A stretch of 64,000 bases of DNA from positions 434,001 through 498,000 of the forward strand of contig NZ_JAHBOI010000003.1 in NCBI RefSeq assembly GCF_018531425.1, read 5' to 3'. This DNA comes from Paenarthrobacter sp. DKR-5 (GTDB taxonomy: Bacteria > Actinomycetota > Actinomycetes > Actinomycetales > Micrococcaceae). The notes under the pieces were generated by a model. The model was not told where the DNA came from and did no database searches. It worked only from the letters and a program-made list of their open reading frames with translations. The translations under genes were made by a program, and so were the position numbers. This document shows positions 1 through 8,121 of this stretch, one piece after another (position 1 is the stretch's first letter; each line of letters begins with the position of its first letter).

Positions 1-324
1 GCGGGCCACCACGGTCCCGGACAGATCCAGCAGGACGAAGGTCATGACCGAGGGGTCGAGGTGGATTCCGACGGCGTATCTGCTGTTCGGGTCGATGTTG
101 AGCACTGTCCGCGGTTTGCCCGTGCCGCCGGACACCTTGCCCGTCTCGTTGATCAATCCCAGGTCGAGCAGCTTGCGCACGATGTTGGAAACCGTCTGGG
201 TGGAGAGCCCCGTGGCTTGGACGAGCTCGACGCGGCTGACGCCGCTGTCCGACCGCCGGACGATGTCCAGGATGACGGCCTGGTTGAACGTGCCGACCCG
301 TTCAAGATTTGACCCACGCGACAT
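1..324 (-). CDS. ROK-family transcriptional regulator (partial, N-terminal part)
   Basis: The visible 108 residues form the N-terminal winged helix-turn-helix of a ROK repressor (about residues 12-60, with LSTQTVSNIVRKLLDLGLI as the recognition region), followed by the start of the sugar-kinase-like domain (GIHLDPSVMTFVLLDLSG, phosphate-loop region). The C-terminal two thirds lie beyond the left edge. It is transcribed away from the sugar ABC operon. ROK proteins usually repress adjacent sugar genes until a sugar or sugar phosphate binds, so it probably controls the divergent operon. The ATG at 324 is the first start before the palindromic intergenic region. Confidence 0.85.
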   Translation of the reverse strand, partial: MSRGSNLERVGTFNQAVILDIVRRSDSGVSRVELVQATGLSTQTVSNIVRKLLDLGLINETGKVSGGTGKPRTVLNIDPNSRYAVGIHLDPSVMTFVLLDLSGTVVAR

Positions 325-337
325 GGGACCCCCTAAC

Positions 338-377
338 TCAACTAAGTTGACTAAGTCTATCCTGTCGTTGTTATAGT
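338..377 (+). promoter_or_regulatory. Candidate promoter with ROK operator for the sugar operon
   Basis: A palindrome TCAACTAAGTTGA lies at 338-350. It overlaps a -35-like TTGACT (347-352), and a -10-like TATAGT follows at 372-377 with a long 19-nt spacer. The first operon gene starts at 468. A repressor on the palindrome would cover the -35 box. The palindrome is seen directly; promoter and operator roles are inferred from position. Confidence 0.5.
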
Positions 378-467
378 GGCTTGCGTCACACGACATTGTT
401 AGTAAGTGCGGACAATCTACCGATCATGCTTCGCTTCGCGGAGCCTTCACTCCAGGGGAACCCTGAT

Positions 468-1880
468 ATGACTGGGAAGAGAATTATTGCTGCAACGGCG
501 GGTCTGCTGATGGGCGCTGTGGCCCTGACGGCCTGCGGCGGCTCGGACTCCGGCGCTTCGAACGCCAACCAAAACGGGGATGCCAAGGACGTCACCCTGA
601 CCATCACCGGCAACGAGATTTCCGGCGGAAAGAACGCAGCGGGTGCGGACTGGATCACTAATTACGTGATCCCCAAGTTCGAGGAGGCGGAGAAGGCCAA
701 GGGCGTCAACGCCAAAGTGAACTTCCAGCCCAACGGCGTCGACGACGAGGCCTACAAGACGAAGATCTCCCTGGACCTGTCCACCGGCCAAGGCGCCGAC
801 GTCGTGGCGGTCGACGGCATCTGGTTGGGCGAGTTCGCCGATGCGGGCTACATCAAGCCGCTCAACGACGTCGTCGGCAAGGACAAAGTCCAGCAGTGGG
901 ACGGCTGGAAGCAGATCAAGCCCGCCGTCCAGCAGGTCACCACCTACGACGGCAACCTGTACGGCGTGCCGGACGGAACCGACGGCCGGGTGGTGTACTT
1001 CAACAAGAAGCTCTTCGCCCAGGCCGGCCTTCCCTCCGACTGGCAGCCAAAGAGCTGGAACGACATCCTGGACGCCGCCCGCAAGCTCAAGAGCCTCCAG
1101 GGCGTGACGCCGCTGCAGATCAACGCCGGAACCGCCATGGGCGAGGCGGCGACCATGCAGGGGTTCCTGCCGCTGCTGCAGGGCACCGGGCAGTCCATCT
1201 ACAAGGACGGGAAGTGGCAGGGCGACAGCCAGCAGGTCCAGGACGTCCTGAACTTCTACTCCAAGGTGTACGGGCCGGAGAAGCTCGGCGACCCGCTGCT
1301 GCAGCAGGACGCGAAGGGCCGGGACAAGTCCTTCCAGGAGTTCTCGCAGAACAAGCTCGGCATCCTGATCGAAAGCGACTACCTTTGGCGCTCGGTGATC
1401 AACCCGAAGACCGGCATCGACCCGATGGCCGACCGGGATTCCACGGTCGGCTGGGCCAAGATTCCTGCCGAATCCGCAGGCAAGGGCCCCAACGGTGCAG
1501 GGTTCGTCAGCATGTCCGGCGGGTCCGCGGAGGTCATCAATCCGAAGACCAAGTACCCGCAGCAGGCGTGGGAGCTGCTGCAGTTCATGAGCTCGGCCGA
1601 CGCCATCAAGGCCCGGATCGGGTCCAACCCGCAGATCTCCGCCCGCGACGACGTCAACGCCGAGATCCTGTCCTCTGACCCGCTCCTGAAGTTCATCTCC
1701 ACCGAAGTCCTCCCGATCACTGCCTACCGCCCTGCCCTGCCGGACTACACCCAGGTGTCGGCCGCGCTGCAGAAGGCCACCGGTGAGGTTGCCTCCGGAA
1801 AGTCGGCACAGGACGCTGGAAGCGGATACGAAAAGGCCTTGGAAGGAATCGTCGGTGGTAGCGACAAGATCTCCAAGTGA
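468..1880 (+). CDS. ABC transporter sugar-binding lipoprotein
   Basis: This 470-aa protein starts with a lipoprotein signal peptide (basic MTGKR, a hydrophobic stretch, then lipobox LTAC with Cys at residue 23), so it should be anchored to the outer face of the membrane. The mature part resembles family 1 solute-binding proteins for oligosaccharides and glycosides (GQGADVVAVDGIWLGEFADAGYIKPL, and GVPDGTDGRVVYFNKKLF). The ATG at 468 was chosen over an in-frame upstream ATG because it gives a proper signal peptide and has AGGGGAA about 9 nt before it. It is the first gene of the operon and delivers substrate to the two permeases that follow. Confidence 0.9.
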   Translation: MTGKRIIAATAGLLMGAVALTACGGSDSGASNANQNGDAKDVTLTITGNEISGGKNAAGADWITNYVIPKFEEAEKAKGVNAKVNFQPNGVDDEAYKTKISLDLSTGQGADVVAVDGIWLGEFADAGYIKPLNDVVGKDKVQQWDGWKQIKPAVQQVTTYDGNLYGVPDGTDGRVVYFNKKLFAQAGLPSDWQPKSWNDILDAARKLKSLQGVTPLQINAGTAMGEAATMQGFLPLLQGTGQSIYKDGKWQGDSQQVQDVLNFYSKVYGPEKLGDPLLQQDAKGRDKSFQEFSQNKLGILIESDYLWRSVINPKTGIDPMADRDSTVGWAKIPAESAGKGPNGAGFVSMSGGSAEVINPKTKYPQQAWELLQFMSSADAIKARIGSNPQISARDDVNAEILSSDPLLKFISTEVLPITAYRPALPDYTQVSAALQKATGEVASGKSAQDAGSGYEKALEGIVGGSDKISK

Positions 1881-2829
1881 CGAACTGAAGTCAACCCCTG
1901 CGGCCGCCGTTTCGGCGGCCGCAGGCCGGCCGGCCAGGAAGAAGAAAGTGGCCGACGACGGCGACGTGGCGGGCCTCGGAAAGGCCAGGGCCACCGCGTT
2001 CCTGGCGCCGGCCCTGCTGCTGATCTCGGTCTTCCTCGTCTTCCCCGCGCTCTGGACGCTCTACCTCGGGGTCACCAATTTCCGGCTCAGCGGCTCCGCC
2101 GCCCGCAACCCCAAATTCGTCGGGCTGGACAACTACATCAACGCCCTCTCCGATGACCGGTTCCTGAACTCGCTCGGGCTGACCATTGTCTTTGTCTTCG
2201 CCTCCGCTGTGGTCGGCCAGTCCGTCCTCGGCTTCAGCATCGCCTGGACGATGACCCGGGTCAGGAAGCCGGTGCGCGCCGTCGTGGAGTTCTTCGTGCT
2301 CCTGGCCTGGATCATCCCCAGCTCGGTCACGACCTTCCTCTGGTACGCACTGCTGGACCGCAGCAACGGCACCTTGAACGCGATGCTGTCGACAGGCCAC
2401 ATGGCCTGGCTGCTGCAGTACCCGCTGCAGAGCATCATCGTCTTCAACACCTGGGTGGGCACGGCGTTCTCGATGCTGCTGTTCAGCTCGGCGCTGGCCT
2501 CGGTGCCTCCGTCACAGATGGAGAGCGCCCGGATGGTCGGCGCGGGCACCTGGGCGCAGCTGCGGGACGTGGTCTTCCCGCACATCCGCGGGCATGCCCT
2601 GACCAACACGCTGCTGATCACGCTGTGGACGTTCAACACCTTCACCCCGTACCTGCTGACCGCGGGCGGCCCGGACGACCGCTCCAACATCCTTCCGATT
2701 TTCATCTACCGGCTGGCGCTGAACGACGGCGCGCTCGGACAGGGCGCGGCGATCTCGCTCATCATGATCGTCATCAACCTCGTCATTGCCACCGTGTACC
2801 TGCGCCTGCTCAAGGAGAGGAAATCATGA
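1855..2829 (+). CDS. Sugar ABC transporter permease (MalF/UgpA type)
   Basis: This 324-aa membrane protein has an extended polar N-terminus, about six transmembrane segments and the EAA loop of binding-protein-dependent permeases (ESARMVGAGTWAQLRDVVFP), which contacts the ATPase. The start is placed at GTG 1855, nine nt after GGAAGG. This makes it overlap the end of the binding-protein gene by 26 nt, consistent with translational coupling. An ATG further upstream would extend deep into the preceding gene. It pairs with the next permease to form the channel. Confidence 0.88.
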   Translation: MVATRSPSDELKSTPAAAVSAAAGRPARKKKVADDGDVAGLGKARATAFLAPALLLISVFLVFPALWTLYLGVTNFRLSGSAARNPKFVGLDNYINALSDDRFLNSLGLTIVFVFASAVVGQSVLGFSIAWTMTRVRKPVRAVVEFFVLLAWIIPSSVTTFLWYALLDRSNGTLNAMLSTGHMAWLLQYPLQSIIVFNTWVGTAFSMLLFSSALASVPPSQMESARMVGAGTWAQLRDVVFPHIRGHALTNTLLITLWTFNTFTPYLLTAGGPDDRSNILPIFIYRLALNDGALGQGAAISLIMIVINLVIATVYLRLLKERKS

Positions 2830-3692
2830 CCGCGGAACAGCGAGGTGCCACCCCGGCAAGGGAAGGCCGCAACATGCTGGGGCACTTCCTCGGCCTCATG
2901 GGCAAGACGGTGTTCACCGCCCTGGTGCTGGCCTTCTTCGTGATCCCGGTCCTGTGGCTGGTGTTCGCGCCCTTCGACGCGCACCCGAGCCTGAATGTGA
3001 AGCTGCCGGAGTTCACCTTCAACAACTTCAAGGTCCTGCTGGCGAACCCCAACGCCATCGGTTCCCTGGGCAACTCCCTGATCCTGGCGCTGGGGTCGAT
3101 GGTCCTGGTCCTGGTCCTGGGTTCGCTCGCCTCCTATTCGCTTTCCCGGGTACGGATTCCGGGCCGGGACGTGCTGCTGTACACACTGCTGCTGCTCTCC
3201 TCGATCATCACCGGCACGGCGGCGATGGTTCCGACCTTCCTGCTGATGGTCAAGCTCGGGCTGATCGACTCCCAGTTCGGGGTGATCCTCGTCCTCAGCG
3301 GCGGCATCCTGCCCACCGTCATCTTCATCCTCAAGGACTTCATGGACTCGACCCCGAAGTCCTACGAGGAGTCCGCCCGCCTCTACGGCGCCCGGCCGCT
3401 GCGGATCCTCTGGGATGTCGTCATCCCGCTGGCACGGCCGGGCCTGGCCACCATCGCGGTATGGGCCGTCGTGCAGGTGTGGGGCAACTTCCTCGTTCCG
3501 TACATCCTGCTGCGCTCGCCGTCGAAATCCCCGGCCGCCGTCGTGATGTACACCTTCTACACCGAAGGCGGCCAGCCGAACCTGGCGCTCATCTCCGCCT
3601 TCTCCCTGCTCTTTTCTGTTCCCGTGATCGCCATGTACTTCTTCGTCAACCGGCGCTACGGATTCCGCTTCCATGGAGGTATCAAAAGCTAA
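2826..3692 (+). CDS. Sugar ABC transporter permease (MalG/UgpE type)
   Basis: This 288-aa second permease subunit has about six transmembrane helices and an EAA loop (EESARLYGARPLRILWDVVIPLA). Its ATG overlaps the stop of the previous gene as ATGA and follows AAGGAGAGGAA, a strong ribosome-binding site. It ends one nt into the ATPase start codon. Fold and position identify it as the MalG-like partner of the upstream MalF-like subunit. Confidence 0.9.
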   Translation: MTAEQRGATPAREGRNMLGHFLGLMGKTVFTALVLAFFVIPVLWLVFAPFDAHPSLNVKLPEFTFNNFKVLLANPNAIGSLGNSLILALGSMVLVLVLGSLASYSLSRVRIPGRDVLLYTLLLLSSIITGTAAMVPTFLLMVKLGLIDSQFGVILVLSGGILPTVIFILKDFMDSTPKSYEESARLYGARPLRILWDVVIPLARPGLATIAVWAVVQVWGNFLVPYILLRSPSKSPAAVVMYTFYTEGGQPNLALISAFSLLFSVPVIAMYFFVNRRYGFRFHGGIKS

Positions 3693-4771
3693 TGGCCAGC
3701 ATCACCACGAACTCCCTCGTCAAGGAGTATCCGGGCGGGGTCCGCGGGGTCGACGAAATGGACGTGACCATCAACGACGGCGAATTCTTCGCCCTGCTCG
3801 GCCCCTCCGGCTGCGGAAAGACCACCCTCCTGCGCACGATCGCGGGCCTGGAGAAGTCCACGTCGGGCAGCATCCGGATCGGGGACCGGGAGGTCACCAA
3901 CCTGGAGCCGGGCCAGCGCCGCGTCGCGATGGTGTTCCAGGACTACGCGCTGTTCCCGCACATGTCGATCGCTGACAACATTTCGTACCCGCTGAAGATC
4001 CAGAAGGTCTCCAAGCAGGAACGCCGCACCAGCGCCGAGGATGTCGGCGGCAAGCTCTCCCTGCAGGGCCTCCTCGAGCGCCGGCCCGGCCAGCTCTCCG
4101 GGGGACAGCAGCAGCGCGTGGCCCTGGCCCGCGCGGTGAGCAGCCGGCCGGACGTGTTCCTGTTCGACGAGCCGCTCTCGAACCTCGACGCGCGGCTGCG
4201 CCTGGAGGCCCGGACATTCCTGAAGAAACTGCAGCTGGACCTGGGCGTCACCACCGTCTTCGTCACGCACGACCAGGCCGAGGCGCTCGCGCTGGCGGAC
4301 CGCATCGCCGTGATGCGCTCCGGGAAGCTGCAGCAGCTGGGCACGCCCCGCGAAGTGTTCCAGCGCCCCGCCAACACCTTCGTCGCCTCCTTCGTCGGAT
4401 CCACCCCCATGAACCTGCTGGAAGGAACCGTCCGGGACGGCCAGGTGCAGATCGGCAACTCCGCCGTTCCGCTGCCGCAGAGCGCCGCCGGGCTGGCCGG
4501 GGAGGGACAGACCGTCACCTGGGGCGCCCGGCCCGAATACCTGGACGTCGCGACGTCGACGAAGGCCGGCTCGCTCGCAGGATCCGTCACCGTCTCGGAG
4601 AACCTGGGGGCCGCGGTGCTGCTCACCGTCCAGCTCGACGGCCACGACCAGGACGTCCAGGTGGTGGTGGGCGAGGACTTCGAACCCGCCATCGGGACGT
4701 CCGTCTGGGTGACCTCCGAACCGCGGCGCACCCTGCTGTTCGACTCCGAAGGCCTGCGGATCGGGGACTGA
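3692..4771 (+). CDS. ABC transporter ATP-binding protein (MsmK/UgpC type)
   Basis: This 359-aa ATPase energises sugar import. It has Walker [10 protein letters not shown] (37-45), Q-loop FQDYALFPH, signature LSGGQQQR (135-142), Walker B VFLFDE (155-160) and the H-loop [10 protein letters not shown]-terminal regulatory domain of about 120 residues, typical of carbohydrate-type ATPases, follows. Many actinobacteria use one shared sugar ATPase encoded elsewhere, so a dedicated copy inside the operon is notable. The start overlaps the previous stop by one nt (TAATG). Confidence 0.92.
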   Translation: MASITTNSLVKEYPGGVRGVDEMDVTINDGEFFALLGPSGCGKTTLLRTIAGLEKSTSGSIRIGDREVTNLEPGQRRVAMVFQDYALFPHMSIADNISYPLKIQKVSKQERRTSAEDVGGKLSLQGLLERRPGQLSGGQQQRVALARAVSSRPDVFLFDEPLSNLDARLRLEARTFLKKLQLDLGVTTVFVTHDQAEALALADRIAVMRSGKLQQLGTPREVFQRPANTFVASFVGSTPMNLLEGTVRDGQVQIGNSAVPLPQSAAGLAGEGQTVTWGARPEYLDVATSTKAGSLAGSVTVSENLGAAVLLTVQLDGHDQDVQVVVGEDFEPAIGTSVWVTSEPRRTLLFDSEGLRIGD

Positions 4772-4773
4772 GC

Positions 4774-5982
4774 GTGGACATCGTCAGGACGCTCACCCCC
4801 GAGGACAGGGCGGCCACGCCCTACCTCGAGGTGCCGTTCGAACTGGCCGCGGCGCGCTCGGTCGAGGTCCTGCTGGACTACGACACCTCGCGCGCCGTCA
4901 TCGATCTCGGCTGCATGGGCGCCGCGGGCTGGCGCGGCTGGTCCGGGGGCGCGAAGAGCCGCTTCGTGATCACGCCGGAGGCGGCGTCGGGTGGCTACTG
5001 CCCCGGTGAGCTCGAAGACGGCGAATGGAAGGTGGTTCTCGGGCTGCACAAGGTTCCGGCCGAGGGCGTCCGGGTGCAGCTGAGGATCAACACGCCGGCC
5101 ACCGGGCCGGTGGAGCCCGAGCCGGCGGCCGGCCGTCCGGCCGGGACGGTGCCCGCCAGCACCCGCCGCCAGCTGCCGGCGGCCCCCGGGCTGACGTGGT
5201 TCGCCGGGGACTGCCACGCCCACAGCCTGCACTCGGACGGAGCCCTCAGCCTGCCCCAGCTGGCCGCCTGCGCGGCGGGCCGCGGCCTGGACTTCCTGGC
5301 GGTGACGGACCACAACACGGTCAGCCACCACCCGCACCTGGCAGGCGTCGGCGCGGCCTACGGGATTTCCCTGCTCCCCGGGCAGGAAGTCACCACGGCG
5401 CGGGGCCACGCCAACGCGTACGGCCGGATCGGCTGGGTCGACTTCAGGCAGCACCCGGACCAGTGGGTCACGCAGACCGAAACGCGCGGCGGCTTCCTGT
5501 CCATCAACCATCCGGTCTCCGGCGACTGCTCCTGGCAGTGGCCGCTGGCCCGCAAGCCCTCGCACGCCGAAATCATGCATGAAAGTTGGCTCCCGGACCT
5601 CGCGGATACGAGCATCTGGGCCTGGTGGAACGCCTGGGGCACCGACACCATCCCGCTGGGCGGCGGAGACTTCCACCGCGAGTCCGGCGGCCACCCGCCC
5701 GGCCTGCCGACCACCTGGGTGGCAGCCGAGGAACCGGGTGAAGAAGCCCTGCTGGCCGCGATGGCCGCCGGCCGGACTGCCCTGAGCATGGGGACCGGCG
5801 CGCCGGTACTGCTGCGGGTCGACGGCGAGCTGGTGGCCATCGACGCGGAAGGGGCGCTGCTGGTGGATTTCGAAGGCCGCCGCCGCGTCATCCGCAGCGC
5901 GCGCGAATCCGTGGAAGCCGCCGCAGCAGGGCCCTACCGGCTGGAGACCGCCGACCGCGCGGTCCTCGCCCTCTGTCAATGA
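4774..5982 (+). CDS. PHP-domain metallohydrolase (CehA/McbA-like)
   Basis: This 402-aa protein has an N-terminal beta-rich domain (about 1-130) and a C-terminal PHP metal-dependent phosphoesterase or hydrolase domain. Metal-binding motifs are [12 protein letters not shown] (145-156), TDHN (178-181), INHP (244-247) and [11 protein letters not shown] near 298. CehA/McbA relatives hydrolyse carbamates, and others are predicted phosphodiesterases or amidases; the substrate here is unknown. It begins at GTG two nt after the ATPase stop, so it belongs to the operon. Its stop codon lies in the first copy of a four-copy tandem repeat. Placement beside transporter and glycosidase genes suggests it trims a substituent from the imported sugar, which is inference. 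Confidence 0.75.
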   Translation: MDIVRTLTPEDRAATPYLEVPFELAAARSVEVLLDYDTSRAVIDLGCMGAAGWRGWSGGAKSRFVITPEAASGGYCPGELEDGEWKVVLGLHKVPAEGVRVQLRINTPATGPVEPEPAAGRPAGTVPASTRRQLPAAPGLTWFAGDCHAHSLHSDGALSLPQLAACAAGRGLDFLAVTDHNTVSHHPHLAGVGAAYGISLLPGQEVTTARGHANAYGRIGWVDFRQHPDQWVTQTETRGGFLSINHPVSGDCSWQWPLARKPSHAEIMHESWLPDLADTSIWAWWNAWGTDTIPLGGGDFHRESGGHPPGLPTTWVAAEEPGEEALLAAMAAGRTALSMGTGAPVLLRVDGELVAIDAEGALLVDFEGRRRVIRSARESVEAAAAGPYRLETADRAVLALCQ

Positions 5983-6031
5983 AGCCCTCTGTCAATGAAG
6001 CCCTCTGTCAATGAAGCGCTGTGCCAATGAA
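5968..6031. repeat. Four-copy 16-bp tandem repeat containing a stop codon
   Basis: The unit GCCCTCTGTCAATGAA occurs at 5968-5983, 5984-5999 and 6000-6015 with no change. A fourth, diverged copy (GCGCTGTGCCAATGAA) lies at 6016-6031. The TGA in copy 1 ends the PHP gene, and every further copy carries the same TGA. The repeat separates the PHP gene from the isomerase gene. Confidence 0.95.
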
Positions 6032-6082
6032 AAAGCCACTGAACACTTTGAACAACCTGAACAACATTGAAATGGAGACGGC

Positions 6083-6988
6083 ATGATTTCCCTTGCTGGC
6101 GCCCCCGTGAGCTTCGGCGTCTTTGAACTTGGACCAGCGGAGGGCGCCGTCCTGCCTGGTCCCGACGAATTGTGCGAGGTCCTGCAGCGCCGCGGCTACA
6201 GCGGCGTCGACCTGGGACCCATCGGGTTCCTGGGCCGGGACGAGGAACTGCGCGAGCGGCTGCGCCGCTACGGCCTGGCGCTCGCTGGCGGCTGGGTGGA
6301 CCTGCCCTTCAGCGACGACGACGCCTTCGCGCGGGCGCTGCCGGTGTTGCAGGAAGCCCTGGACAACTTCGTCGAGGCTGTCCCGGTCGATCCGGCGCGG
6401 CCGCCCAAGCCGACGCTCGCCGACAGCGGCTCGCAGAGCCGCCGGGCCAACCCGGGGGGCGGCCCCGGCCTGGGGCTGGACGACCGCGGCTGGGACGCCT
6501 TCGCGCGCAACATGGAAACGGCGGCCGGCCTGGTGCGCAGCCGCGGCCTGGAGCCCACCTTCCACCATCACGCCTGCACCTTCGTCGAGACACCCGAGGA
6601 AATCGACCGCTTCCTGGCCTGCACCGACGTCGGCATCACCCTGGACACCGGCCACCTCATCCTCGGCGGCGGTGATCCCTTGACCGGGCTGCGGCAGTGG
6701 GGCGCACGCATCAACCACGTGCACATCAAGGACGCCCGCGTCGACGTGCTGAACGCCGTCGTCCGGGACAAGGGCGACATGCGCGCCGTCTGGGCAGGGA
6801 AAGCCTTCGTTCCGCTCGGGGAGGGGGACCTGGACCTGGAGACTTTCATGGATGAGCTGCTGGCCGCCGGCTTTGACGGCTGGCTCGTCCTGGAACAGGA
6901 CAAGATCCCGGCAGCGGGGGAGACCATCGACTCCACTGACCGGGACCACGCCGCCAACCGCGAGGCCCTGCGGCGGTGGATCCCGTGA
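6083..6988 (+). CDS. TIM-barrel sugar phosphate isomerase/epimerase family protein
   Basis: This 301-aa protein belongs to the xylose-isomerase-like AP endonuclease 2 fold, which includes inosose dehydratases and ketose epimerases. Supporting stretches are LAGAPVSFGVFEL at the N-terminus, PTFHHHACTFVETPEEIDRF, GITLDTGHL and NHVHIKDA, the last two being metal-binding strands. GGAGAC lies 6 nt before the ATG. It sits between the PHP hydrolase and an oxidoreductase, a usual pairing in sugar or inositol catabolic operons. The exact reaction cannot be read from sequence. Confidence 0.8.
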   Translation: MISLAGAPVSFGVFELGPAEGAVLPGPDELCEVLQRRGYSGVDLGPIGFLGRDEELRERLRRYGLALAGGWVDLPFSDDDAFARALPVLQEALDNFVEAVPVDPARPPKPTLADSGSQSRRANPGGGPGLGLDDRGWDAFARNMETAAGLVRSRGLEPTFHHHACTFVETPEEIDRFLACTDVGITLDTGHLILGGGDPLTGLRQWGARINHVHIKDARVDVLNAVVRDKGDMRAVWAGKAFVPLGEGDLDLETFMDELLAAGFDGWLVLEQDKIPAAGETIDSTDRDHAANREALRRWIP

Positions 6989-8121
6989 GCGCGCCGCTGC
7001 GGATCGGCGTCGCCGGGCTTGGCGCGGTCGCCCAGTCCGTCCACCTGCCCCTGATCCAGCGCCGCTGGGACTTGTTCGAACTGGCAGCGGTGGCGGACCT
7101 TTCACCCTCCCTGCTGGCCCAGGTCGGCACCCAGTTCGGCGTCCCGGACGTCCACCGCTACGGCAGCCTCGGGGAGATGCTCGCGCAGGAGTCGCTGGAC
7201 GGCGTCGTCCTGCTGACCTCCGGCTCGCACGGGGCCGCGGCGCTGGAAGCCATCGAGGCGGGGGTGGCCGTCTTCTGCGAGAAGCCTCTCGCGTTCTCGC
7301 TGGGCGAGATCGATGCGTTGCGCAAGGCCGAGGCCGAGCAGGGCCGGCCGATGCTGCTGCTTGGCTATATGAAGGAGTACGACCCGGCGACGCGTGCGCT
7401 GAAGGCGTGCATGCCGGCGCCGGAAGACATCCGGTACGTCAACGTCGAGGTCCTGCACCCGAGCGGGGAATCCCAGCTTGCCTATGCCAACCTCCGTCCG
7501 CCGGCCGGGGACATCCCGGGCGAGGTGCTGGAGCCGCTGCTGGCCGCCGACCAGCGGTGCCTGGATGCGGCCCTGGGGGCGGACGCGCCCGCCCAGCTGC
7601 GCAAGCTCTACGCGAACGTGGTGCTGGGAAGCCTCATCCACGATATTGCGCTGCTGCGTTCGCTGTTCGGCCCGGTGCGCACGGTCGACGCCGCACACTA
7701 CTGGGCGCAGCAGGACAACCCGGGCTCGCTGGAAATCAGCGGCACCATCGGCGAGGGCGCCCGGGTTCACCTGAACTGGCATTTCCTGGCCGACTACCCG
7801 GCCTACCGGGAGACGCTGACCATGCACCACACGCGCGGCTCCGCCGAACTCGGGTTCACCGTCCCCTACCTGCTCAACGCCCCCACCACGCTGCGCCTGA
7901 CCGAGAAGGCCGGCGACGGCGAGTCCCGGCGGACCCTGCGGGAAGTGACCGAGGCCTTCGAACTCGAACTCGCCGCCTTCCACGCGCTGGTCCGGGACGG
8001 AGTCCCCGCGCCCACCGGCATCGCGGAGGGCTACGCGGATGTGCAGGTGGGCCAGCTCATTGCCCGCGCCCTCGCACGGTCCCTGGGCACCACCATCAAC
8101 GGAGAGGCTTCCGAGCTGTGA
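6985..8121 (+). CDS. Gfo/Idh/MocA-family NAD(P)-dependent oxidoreductase
   Basis: This protein of about 378 aa has an N-terminal Rossmann fold (IGVAGLGAVAQSVHLP) and the family motif EKPLAFS, followed by the C-terminal alpha/beta substrate domain. The family oxidises sugars, inositols or glucosides with NAD(P). The GTG at 6985 overlaps the previous stop as GTGA and is preferred; another GTG at 6976 would add three residues. The alpha-mannosidase starts inside its stop codon. It probably acts on the sugar released or isomerised by its neighbours. Confidence 0.83.
   Translation: MSAPLRIGVAGLGAVAQSVHLPLIQRRWDLFELAAVADLSPSLLAQVGTQFGVPDVHRYGSLGEMLAQESLDGVVLLTSGSHGAAALEAIEAGVAVFCEKPLAFSLGEIDALRKAEAEQGRPMLLLGYMKEYDPATRALKACMPAPEDIRYVNVEVLHPSGESQLAYANLRPPAGDIPGEVLEPLLAADQRCLDAALGADAPAQLRKLYANVVLGSLIHDIALLRSLFGPVRTVDAAHYWAQQDNPGSLEISGTIGEGARVHLNWHFLADYPAYRETLTMHHTRGSAELGFTVPYLLNAPTTLRLTEKAGDGESRRTLREVTEAFELELAAFHALVRDGVPAPTGIAEGYADVQVGQLIARALARSLGTTINGEASEL

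Noticed and set aside
3943-5979. 678-codon open frame on the minus strand under the ABC ATPase and PHP genes
   Set aside because: The plus strand carries Walker motifs and PHP metal motifs in the same interval; the antisense product has no domain and no ribosome-binding site.
6852-8117. Upstream extension of the alpha-mannosidase reading frame
   Set aside because: The extension is Arg/Gly/Pro-rich and lies over the isomerase and oxidoreductase genes; family homology begins at the GTG at 8118.
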